Made by a program: the position numbers and the translations under genes
NCBI GenBank assembly: GCA_038138625.1
Contig: JAYQEA010000069.1
Span: 1-21,648 of the forward strand
Direction of reading: 5' to 3'
Length of the DNA: 21,648 nt
Source: JAQXDR01 sp038138625
GTDB lineage: Bacteria; Pseudomonadota; Alphaproteobacteria; Rhodobacterales; Rhodobacteraceae
Shown: positions 8,186 to 14,423 of the stretch, in pieces
Position numbering within the stretch: the first letter of the stretch is position 1
Layout of the letters: each line of letters begins with the position of its first letter
The notes under the pieces: generated by a model
What the model saw: the letters and a program-made list of their open reading frames with translations, nothing else
Databases searched by the model: none
Told to the model about the DNA's origin: nothing

Positions 8186-9468
8186 CAGCGGCACAAAAAC
8201 ATATTTCGTGCCCAAGCTGCGGTGCCGGCCTTGATATTCTGGGCGGGGGGCGCACACGCGTTCAGGTTTGCAGCTATTGCGGCGCGACACTGGACGCAAA
8301 TGATGACTATACAATCATGCTGGACGCTGCGGCCATGCAACGCCCGGAGACGCCGTTCCAGCTTGGAATGGTGGGCGATGTCTTTGGTCAGTCCTTTACG
8401 GTCATTGGTACTATAGCCTGGTTCGAAGAGCATGACGGCAGAACATATACATGGGTTGACCACCAGATTTATTCTCCGACCCACGGCTATGCCTGGCTGA
8501 CATATGAGGATGGGTGGATCACCTTTACGCGCAAGACACGCGTCCCACCAAATCCCGCTACGCTGACGGGTGTGCAGATTGAAACCTCTGAAAACCGTCC
8601 AAAGCTCCGATGGGAAGGGCGGACTTTTACCTATTATTCCTCCGGACGGATCCGGCCGAGTTTTATAGAGGGCGCCTTTAATTATGTGCCGCGGATCACA
8701 GATACCAGTTTTTATGTGGATCTGCTGTGCGAAGACCGCATGCTGACCCTGTCGTCAGCGGCAGGGGAACAAGAATACGAACTGACGGAATTGCCCGATC
8801 AGGCCGCACTGATCGAGAGCTTTCAATTGCCCGCAGACGGCTGGCACCGTGCTGATCCAGAGGGCACGCATGTTCTGAAACCCTATGAAATCCCAAAAAT
8901 CGCAAGTTTTCTGCGCAATGTGCTGATGCTGGCGGTGGTGGCGTGTTTGGGTATGTGGATGACGACAGGTGCGTTTACCACAACCCTCGTACCCTATGAC
9001 GAGGTCAGATACTCTGGGCCTGTATCCGTGCCGTTCACAGTGACCGAAACACGTGGACTGACTGAAATCATGTTGCGTGCCAACGTGTCTAACAGCTGGG
9101 CTGTTTTTGAAACCGAACTTTTGAACGAAGACGATGAGACCATTGCCGAATATGCTGAACAGGTTGCGTATTATTCAGGGACGGAAAATGGAGAGTACTG
9201 GTCCGAAGGACGTACCACAGCCTACACGCGGTTGATATTGGCGCCGGGGGATTACACCTTGGTGATCAGTCTTGATGAAACAGGCGTGGATTGGCCGGGG
9301 GGCGCACATGCGAACGCCATCGGATACAAGGTCGTCGGTGGAGTATGGAGCACGGTGGCTCTGAAATGGGCATCTTTGCTCTTTGGTGGACTGGTTATCG
9401 CGTTTCTGGCGCGCCGCTATTTTGCATATCAAGCCCGCATGGCTGGCAGTGACTGGAGCGATGACTGA
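8182..9468 (+). CDS. DUF4178 membrane protein with N-terminal zinc ribbon (second copy)
   Basis: Protein of 428 residues, unknown function. A four-cysteine ribbon (C10, C13, C30, C33) leads into a DUF4178-like domain; residues 60-125 contain the typical WVDHQIYSPTHGYAWLTYED pattern. A hydrophobic helix at about 245-262 and a second at about 393-412 bracket a beta-rich domain of roughly 130 residues, probably facing the periplasm; a short basic tail follows. The likely topology is a cytoplasmic ribbon and DUF4178, then an external sandwich domain. I start it at 8182, where ATGA overlaps the previous stop. An in-frame ATG at 8164 would add only six residues inside the upstream gene. It is a paralogue of its upstream neighbour with an added membrane part, so the two may form a complex that senses or modifies something at the membrane. 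That role is inference. Confidence 0.78.
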   Translation: MTAAQKHISCPSCGAGLDILGGGRTRVQVCSYCGATLDANDDYTIMLDAAAMQRPETPFQLGMVGDVFGQSFTVIGTIAWFEEHDGRTYTWVDHQIYSPTHGYAWLTYEDGWITFTRKTRVPPNPATLTGVQIETSENRPKLRWEGRTFTYYSSGRIRPSFIEGAFNYVPRITDTSFYVDLLCEDRMLTLSSAAGEQEYELTELPDQAALIESFQLPADGWHRADPEGTHVLKPYEIPKIASFLRNVLMLAVVACLGMWMTTGAFTTTLVPYDEVRYSGPVSVPFTVTETRGLTEIMLRANVSNSWAVFETELLNEDDETIAEYAEQVAYYSGTENGEYWSEGRTTAYTRLILAPGDYTLVISLDETGVDWPGGAHANAIGYKVVGGVWSTVALKWASLLFGGLVIAFLARRYFAYQARMAGSDWSDD

Positions 9469-9626
9469 TGATCCCGCGCCTTATTATTTTGGTAGTTTTG
9501 GCCGGGGCTGTTGGCACCAGCGGGTATTTGTCGTGGCTGGGTGTCGGGGGTGAAAGCAGCAATGTTGTTTCGGCCCGCACCGGATCGTCCGGCGTGGGAT
9601 ATATTCGCGCAGGCGGAGTGAAATAA
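9468..9626 (+). CDS. Small hypothetical membrane peptide, 52 residues
   Basis: Short gene starting at an ATG that shares one base with the previous stop (TGATG) and ending in TAA at 9624-9626. The product begins MIPRLIILVVLAGAVGTSGY: a basic residue followed by one hydrophobic stretch at about 5-22, either a single membrane anchor or a signal peptide. A glycine- and serine-rich remainder ends in GYIRAGGVK. I do not recognise a family. Support for it being real comes from the one-base coupling to the DUF4178 gene, the position in a tightly packed operon, and the 19-base gap to the DUF350 gene that it otherwise explains. It may be a small subunit or a tether for the DUF4178 or DUF350 proteins. 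Confidence 0.65.
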   Translation: MIPRLIILVVLAGAVGTSGYLSWLGVGGESSNVVSARTGSSGVGYIRAGGVK

Positions 9627-9645
9627 GTGAACAAGGGGTGGACCT

Positions 9646-9864
9646 ATGGACATCATTAACCTGGCCGAGATCGTCTCGACCGTGATCTACACCGGAGTGG
9701 GGCTGGGTCTGATGATCATCAGCTGGGTGATCATCGAATGGATCACACCATTTTCGATCCGAAAAGAGATTGAAGAGGATCAAAACCTTGCCATTGCGAT
9801 CCTTATGGCCGCGGCCTTTATCGCACTCGCGATTATTATTGGATCCGTGATCCTGAGCGGATGA
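9646..9864 (+). CDS. DUF350-family small membrane protein
   Basis: Inner-membrane protein of 72 residues with two predicted helices, at about 8-28 (around TVIYTGVGLGLMIISWVII) and 48-70 (AIAILMAAAFIALAIIIG), joined by a charged loop containing SIRKEIEEDQN. The loop followed by the alanine- and isoleucine-rich second helix is the typical DUF350 (UPF0719) pattern. E. coli YjfL, another DUF350 protein, is encoded near YjfC, a glutathionylspermidine-synthase-like ATP-grasp enzyme, which gives an independent hint of a link between this family and polyamine chemistry. A GGGGTGG purine stretch lies at 9634-9640 before the ATG. Its stop overlaps the speE-like start by four bases (ATGA). Function is unknown. 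Confidence 0.82.
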   Translation: MDIINLAEIVSTVIYTGVGLGLMIISWVIIEWITPFSIRKEIEEDQNLAIAILMAAAFIALAIIIGSVILSG

Positions 9865-11399
9865 CCACTCAAGCACCGCGCGATCTGCGCGATTTGGGGC
9901 TTTTGGCTGTGACCTTTGTGGTGGCAGTTGCGGGACTTGTCTACGAGTTGATTGCAGGCGCGGTGGCAAGCTATTTATTGGGTGACAGTATCACCCAGTT
10001 TTCGCTGGTCATCGGGCTTTTCATGACATCTTTGGGCATTGGTGCATGGCTTTCGCGCTACGTGACCCATGCAACGCAGGGCTTTGCCCTAAGCCAGATC
10101 CTGCTTGGGATTGTGGGCGGTTTTTCCGCGCCACTGCTGTTTCTGGCCTATGGGGCACTGGGACAGGTCCAGATGCTATTGTTTGGTGTCGTGATTGTGA
10201 TTGGTGCTCTTTCCGGGCTTGAGATTCCGCTGATTACCCGCGTTCTGCAAAAACGTGGGGCAATGCCGCATGTATTGTCGAACGTGCTGACTGCGGATTA
10301 TGCGGGCGCCCTGCTGGCGGCTGTTGCTTTTCCTTTGTTGGTGGTGCCGCATCTGGGGCTGATGCGGGCATCTTTGGTGTTTGGCTTGCTGAATCTTGCG
10401 GTGGCGGGATATGCGCTTTGGGTGTTTCGGGCTGAACTCGGGCGCGGTCTTTGGGTGCTGTGGCTGGCAGGATTGGTGACCTGCGTTATGGGACTGTCTG
10501 GTGTGGGTCGTTTGGCAAAGCTGACAGATGTCCTGTTCTATGAAGACGATGTCATTTTGTCGGAACAGACGGCGCATCAGCAGGTGACCGTAACACGTTA
10601 CAGGGACCGCACCCGACTATTTTTGGATGGTGCAGTCCAGTTTGATTCATTGGACGAGCATCGCTATCACGAGGCTCTTGTGCATCCTGCAATGGCCCGC
10701 GTGCCTGATGCGCGACGGGTTTTGGTTTTGGGTGGTGGAGACGGCATGGCCGTGCGCGAGGTTTTGCGCTGGCCCAATGTGCAAGAGGTCGTCCTTGTTG
10801 ATCTGGATCCCCGTGTCACACAGATATTTCGCGACCAACCTGATCTGTCTGCGCTCAACAGTGGCGCGTTACGAGATCCGCGAGTGCGTATAGAAAATAT
10901 GGATGCGTGGGTCTTTGTGGACCAGACGAATGACATATTTGACGTGGTGATCGCGGATCTGCCAGATCCCAAGACCTACGCGATTTCAAAATTGTACACA
11001 CGTGAGTTTTATGCCCGCCTGGTGGAACGGATCAGTCAGCGGGGTGTGATCGTGACGCAGTCCGGTTCTCCGGTCTTTGCGCGTGACGCGTTTTGGACAG
11101 TGGTGGAAACCCTGCGCCAGACCCGCAACCCGGTATCACCCGGTGCAGGGCTGACGGTGCAGCCTTATCACAGCTATGTGCCGAGCTTTGGGGACTGGGG
11201 GTTTGTAATGGCTGGATTTGGGCCGTCGCCGCGCCCGGTCTCTTTTCCCAACGGATTGCGCTATCTGACGGCAGATCTGTGGCCTGCGATGGTTCGATTT
11301 GGAGCGGATGCAGGGCCTGTGAAGGTGTCCGCAAATTCGATCCAGACCCATGCGTTGGCGCAACGCTATCGGCGTGGATGGGCGGCGTGGTATGAGTGA
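9861..11399 (+). CDS. speE: Membrane-anchored polyamine aminopropyltransferase (spermidine synthase homologue)
   Basis: Protein of 512 residues: an N-terminal block of six to seven hydrophobic helices (to about residue 210) followed by a spermidine-synthase domain. The enzyme family moves the aminopropyl group of decarboxylated AdoMet onto a diamine or other amine. Family signatures are LFLDGAVQFDSLDEHRYHE at about 252-270, the AdoMet-binding VLVLGGGDG with GGGDG at about 291-295, the acidic residues of LVDLDP, and ADLPDP at about 365-370, which lines up with the catalytic DSxDP loop. Soluble SpeE proteins are near 280-300 residues, so the membrane half is a real addition. It overlaps the DUF350 stop by four bases and the speD start by eight. 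The acceptor amine is not evident; the membrane context raises the possibility of a membrane-associated or non-standard acceptor. Confidence 0.9.
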   Translation: MTTQAPRDLRDLGLLAVTFVVAVAGLVYELIAGAVASYLLGDSITQFSLVIGLFMTSLGIGAWLSRYVTHATQGFALSQILLGIVGGFSAPLLFLAYGALGQVQMLLFGVVIVIGALSGLEIPLITRVLQKRGAMPHVLSNVLTADYAGALLAAVAFPLLVVPHLGLMRASLVFGLLNLAVAGYALWVFRAELGRGLWVLWLAGLVTCVMGLSGVGRLAKLTDVLFYEDDVILSEQTAHQQVTVTRYRDRTRLFLDGAVQFDSLDEHRYHEALVHPAMARVPDARRVLVLGGGDGMAVREVLRWPNVQEVVLVDLDPRVTQIFRDQPDLSALNSGALRDPRVRIENMDAWVFVDQTNDIFDVVIADLPDPKTYAISKLYTREFYARLVERISQRGVIVTQSGSPVFARDAFWTVVETLRQTRNPVSPGAGLTVQPYHSYVPSFGDWGFVMAGFGPSPRPVSFPNGLRYLTADLWPAMVRFGADAGPVKVSANSIQTHALAQRYRRGWAAWYE

Positions 11400-11751
11400 T
11401 CAGGTGTTTGATCCGGCCGCACTTGGCCACCATTTGATCATGGATTTGATCATGCCCAAGTTTACTGCGGATGCAAAGCATGTGGACTGCGTTCTGCGCG
11501 AGGCGGTGCGGGCGGTTGGCGCGCAGCTTGTAACGCTTGAGGTTCACGGTTTTGGCACCGGTGCGGGCGTGACAGGCGTGGCGGTGCTTGCCGAAAGCCA
11601 CCTGTCGTTTCACAGCTGGCCCGAACGTGATTATGCGGCACTGGATATGTTTGTGTGCGGTGGACTTGATCCACGTGCGTGTATCCCTGTCTTGCAGTCC
11701 GGTTTTGATCCTGAAGAGATGCGAATCCAACTCTTTGCCCGCGGTTTTTAG
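11392..11751 (+). CDS. speD: S-adenosylmethionine decarboxylase proenzyme (SpeD, class 1B-like)
   Basis: Pyruvoyl-dependent enzyme of 119 residues that decarboxylates AdoMet to make the aminopropyl donor used by SpeE. The self-processing site is AESHLSFHSWPE: cleavage is expected between Glu68 and Ser69, with Ser69 becoming the pyruvoyl group. His74 and Cys89 (in DMFVCGG) fall 5 and 20 residues later, the same spacing as Ser63, His68 and Cys83 of the Thermotoga enzyme. The chosen ATG at 11392 gives the usual length and overlaps the speE-like gene by eight bases; an in-frame ATG at 11350 would add 14 residues lying wholly inside speE. The gene ends 9 bases before the convergent azlD stop, leaving no room for a separate terminator. 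All key residues are present, so it should be active. Confidence 0.93.
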   Translation: MSDQVFDPAALGHHLIMDLIMPKFTADAKHVDCVLREAVRAVGAQLVTLEVHGFGTGAGVTGVAVLAESHLSFHSWPERDYAALDMFVCGGLDPRACIPVLQSGFDPEEMRIQLFARGF

Positions 11752-11760
11752 CGGATGGCA

Positions 11761-12084
11761 TCAAAGAATGAAGCCCATCCCTATAAAGACAGCACCGCCT
11801 GCGCCCATGCCCCAAAAAACGCTTTTGGTAAAATACCCGGTGCCAATTGCGATGCAGGCGGCCAACAGACGCGCCGGATCTGCCACGCCACCGGTGGAGT
11901 CGGGCCAGACCGCCAACGGCGTTACCAGCGCAGGTAAGAGCGCTACCGCCGTATAGCGCAAGTGTCGTGTCATCCAGTCGGGCAGGGGTTTGTCTTTGAC
12001 CAGTCCCAGAAAAACAAAGCGCATCCCAAAGCTGCCTAGGCCGAGTGCCGCAATCACAATCCACAAGTCGAATTTATCCGTCAT
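11761..12084 (-). CDS. azlD: AzlD-family small subunit of branched-chain amino-acid exporter
   Basis: Small inner-membrane protein of 107 residues with three or four hydrophobic helices, around LWIVIAALGLGSFGMRFVFL, YTAVALLPALVTPLAVWP and the glycine-rich C-terminus near GTGYFTKSVFWGMGAG. These match AzlD, the small partner of AzlC (YgaH of the E. coli YgaZH valine exporter). The ATG at 12084-12082 is used because it overlaps the azlC stop as ATGA. A further in-frame ATG at 12120 lies inside azlC and is unlikely. The gene is cotranscribed with azlC on the minus strand and converges on speD with only 9 bases between stops. The usual substrates are branched-chain amino acids; which ones here is unknown. 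Confidence 0.88.
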   Translation of the reverse strand: MTDKFDLWIVIAALGLGSFGMRFVFLGLVKDKPLPDWMTRHLRYTAVALLPALVTPLAVWPDSTGGVADPARLLAACIAIGTGYFTKSVFWGMGAGGAVFIGMGFIL

Positions 12085-12776
12085 GGGCTTTGATCCGATG
12101 AAAGGGTTTTTTCGACCCAAGCGCCCGAAATCATGCCGCCTATTCCGCCAATGATCAGACCCAGATCATAGGGAACGTCGAAACAGATCAAAGAAAGGGC
12201 CGCGGCGGTGAAGGCTGCGGCCCAATGTGCTGGCGTGCGTAGCATAGGTCCAACCATGGCCAGAAATGCAATAGGAAGTGCGAAATCCAGTCCACCGTCT
12301 GTGGTGATAACCTGTCCCATTTGGACGCCCACGGCCGTGCCGATCAACCACAGGGGATAGACGACAGCGCCATTTCCCATGAAATAGGCGAATTTTTGGA
12401 ACAAGGTCAGGTTAGGGGTGCGATCAAATTCAACAATGCTTTGGGCATAGGTCTGATCCACCAAAAGATACGCGACGACGGCGCGCATCCAACGCGGTGC
12501 ATGACCGAAATGCGGGTTTATGGACGCCGAATACATGACCAAACGAAGGTTAACAGCAAGCGCCGATGCAATGACAATTGCCAATGGAGCATTGTCCATC
12601 ATCAACTGAAGGGCGGTAAACTGTGCGGTACCTGCCACCACAACCATAGAGAAGACGATGGCTTCACCCATGGCCAGTCCCGCCTCGCGGGAGACCACGC
12701 CAAACAAAACAGCAAAAGGGAGGATCATCACGACAAAGGGTAATGCATGCCCCATGCCGCGCCGAAACATAAACAT
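12081..12776 (-). CDS. azlC: AzlC-family permease of branched-chain amino-acid exporter
   Basis: Inner-membrane permease of 231 residues, the large subunit of the AzlCD (YgaZH-like) exporter. The N-terminal block RRGMGHALPFVVMILPFAVLFGVVSREAGL and the segment VVVAGTAQFTALQLM are typical of AzlC, as is the NLRLVMYSASINPHF stretch. The open frame extends upstream to 13148, but that part runs into gltX on the other strand and has no AzlC resemblance. I place the start at the ATG at 12776-12774; a second ATG two codons later is also possible, and neither has a clear ribosome binding site. The promoter should lie in the 153 bases shared with divergent gltX. Translational coupling to azlD by ATGA supports a two-subunit complex. 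Confidence 0.88.
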   Translation of the reverse strand: MFMFRRGMGHALPFVVMILPFAVLFGVVSREAGLAMGEAIVFSMVVVAGTAQFTALQLMMDNAPLAIVIASALAVNLRLVMYSASINPHFGHAPRWMRAVVAYLLVDQTYAQSIVEFDRTPNLTLFQKFAYFMGNGAVVYPLWLIGTAVGVQMGQVITTDGGLDFALPIAFLAMVGPMLRTPAHWAAAFTAAALSLICFDVPYDLGLIIGGIGGMISGAWVEKTLSSDQSP

Positions 12777-12915
12777 GATGGGTCCAATCAGCGAATAGGC
12801 CGGGAATGAAATACACAGTTGGCAGGGCCCTTGCAATCCGCAGTCTGCGCTCTGATATGGACAAATCCTGCTCAATATGAAATGTCCCCGCGCGGGCCCA
12901 ACCCCGCGGCCTGCC

Positions 12916-12923
12916 AAGGAGAG
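12916..12923 (+). promoter_or_regulatory. Strong ribosome binding site that fixes the gltX start
   Basis: AAGGAGAG lies six bases before the ATG at 12930. It decides between that start, where the protein begins with the GluRS motif TVTRFAPSPTG, and an in-frame ATG at 12819 that would add 37 residues of unrelated sequence. Confidence 0.8.
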
Positions 12924-12929
12924 CCTGCC

Positions 12930-14255
12930 ATGACTGTCACCCGATTTGCGCCTTCGCCCACAGGTTTTCTGCATGTGGGGAATTTGCGCACGGCGCTCTT
13001 TAACCACCTGATCGCCCGCAAGACAGGCGGGACGTTTATTTTGCGGATTGATGACACTGATCCCGAGCGGTCCAAAGACAGCTATGTGGATGCCATCAAA
13101 GAAGACTTGGACTGGCTGGGTCTGGGCTGGGACCGCGTCGAACGGCAATCGGCCCGTATGGATCTGTATGCACAGGCGGCTGACGATCTGCGCGCTCTGG
13201 GACGATTCTATGAGGCGTTCGAGACACCGGTAGAGCTGGACCTAAAGCGTAAAAAACAACTGAACATGGGTCGACCTCCGGTTTATGACCGCGCGGCGTT
13301 GGATCTGAGTGAGGCCGAAAAAGCCGCTGTGCGCGCCGAACGTGGTGATGGTGTCTGGCGGTTTATGCTGGATCAGTCACGGATCGAATGGACCGACGGG
13401 ATCCTTGGTGACATTTCGATCGACGCGGCCAGCGTGTCCGATCCTGTTTTGATCCGGGCTGATGGACAGGTTTTGTACACTTTGGCCTCGATCGTGGATG
13501 ATACCGATATGGGCGTCACCCATGTTGTTCGGGGATCCGATCACGTGACCAATACCGCAACCCAGATACAGATGATCAAGGCATTGGGCCGGACAGTACC
13601 CGATTTTGCCCACCACAGCCTGTTGACGGGCCCACAGGGGGAAGCTTTGTCCAAACGTCTTGGAACGCTTGCCTTGCGGGACTTGCGGGAAAACGGTGTA
13701 GAACCAGAAGCGCTGCTCAGTCTTATGGCGCGTCTTGGATCCAGCCAACCGGTCGAGTTGCAAATGTCTCTGGACGAGATTGTACAAGGCTTCGATCTGG
13801 CCCAGTTTGGTGCGGCACCGACCAAGTTTGATGCCGAGGATTTATATCCTTTGACCGCGCGCAAGCTGCATGGGCTGGATTTTTCGGCAGTTGCGAACGA
13901 GATCTCTGCATTGGGTGTGCCTGCTGATAAGGCCGAGCTATTTTGGAAAATTACGCGTGAAAATATAAAGACGCGTCGTGATTTGGCGGGGTGGTGGTCG
14001 TTATTTCGGGATGGGGCTGAACCGGATATTGCAAGCGAAGACAAAGAGTTCGTTGAAAAAGCAATGGCGCTTTTGCCGGATCAGCCGTGGGGACCAAAAA
14101 CCTGGGGCGATTGGACCGCAGCGGTCAAAGCTGCCACCGGGCGCAAGGGAAAAGGGCTTTTCATGCCACTGCGCAAAGCGGTAACGGGGCAGTCAAGCGG
14201 TCCCGAGATGGCAGATGTCATGCAGTTGATCGAAGTGATCCGCGGTCGCGATTAG
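12930..14255 (+). CDS. gltX: Glutamyl-tRNA synthetase (class I, short form)
   Basis: Charges tRNA with glutamate; in alphaproteobacteria a GluRS usually also makes Glu-tRNA(Gln) for the GatCAB amidotransferase. The protein is 441 residues. The first class I signature appears as RFAPSPTGFLHVGNLRTA with HVGN (15-18) in place of HIGH, and the KMSKS-type motif as ALSKRLGT at about residue 240. The segment FILRIDDTDPERSK is the conserved glutamate-site region. At 441 residues it is shorter than the 460-480 usual for GluRS, as seen in the second GltX type of Rhodobacterales. Such genomes often have two copies, so this may be only one of them. It is divergent from azlC, and a structured stretch follows its stop. 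Confidence 0.93.
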   Translation: MTVTRFAPSPTGFLHVGNLRTALFNHLIARKTGGTFILRIDDTDPERSKDSYVDAIKEDLDWLGLGWDRVERQSARMDLYAQAADDLRALGRFYEAFETPVELDLKRKKQLNMGRPPVYDRAALDLSEAEKAAVRAERGDGVWRFMLDQSRIEWTDGILGDISIDAASVSDPVLIRADGQVLYTLASIVDDTDMGVTHVVRGSDHVTNTATQIQMIKALGRTVPDFAHHSLLTGPQGEALSKRLGTLALRDLRENGVEPEALLSLMARLGSSQPVELQMSLDEIVQGFDLAQFGAAPTKFDAEDLYPLTARKLHGLDFSAVANEISALGVPADKAELFWKITRENIKTRRDLAGWWSLFRDGAEPDIASEDKEFVEKAMALLPDQPWGPKTWGDWTAAVKAATGRKGKGLFMPLRKAVTGQSSGPEMADVMQLIEVIRGRD

Positions 14256-14261
14256 AAACAC

Positions 14262-14354
14262 GGGAGCGTCCCTCAGCCCCCTCAAGGGAGCCTTCGGTAC
14301 GCTCCGCGGGACACCCCTTAGCGGTGTGTGTCTGATGCGCATGCGCAGTCCCGC
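14262..14354. terminator. Structured convergent intergenic element, probable bidirectional terminator
   Basis: Between the stops of gltX (+) and the helicase gene (-) lies a set of complementary arms. GGAGCGT (14263-14269) pairs with ACGCTCC (14299-14305). GCGGGAC (14306-14312) pairs with GTCCCGC (14348-14354). Inside the latter are ACACC/GGTGT (14311-14315 with 14323-14327, partly competing with the outer arm) and a 12-base palindrome TGCGCATGCGCA (14336-14347). No T-run follows, so this is not a classical intrinsic terminator. The convergent setting makes a terminator or REP-like repeat the most likely role; a structured RNA is an alternative. Confidence 0.45.
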
Positions 14355-14423
14355 TTGGTCCTGACGGGTAATTTGGTTTCGAGATCACGGATCATGGTTT
14401 GTCTCAAAACGCCTTTGAATAGA

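Noticed and set aside
11032..11730. Minus-strand frame of 232 codons
   Set aside because: Antisense to the intact speE and speD catalytic regions; the product is a low-complexity shadow.
11462..12064. Minus-strand frame of 200 codons
   Set aside because: Overlaps both speD and azlD in other frames; both of those have diagnostic motifs.
12777..13148. Upstream extension of azlC by 124 codons
   Set aside because: Runs through the gltX start on the opposite strand and has no resemblance to AzlC.
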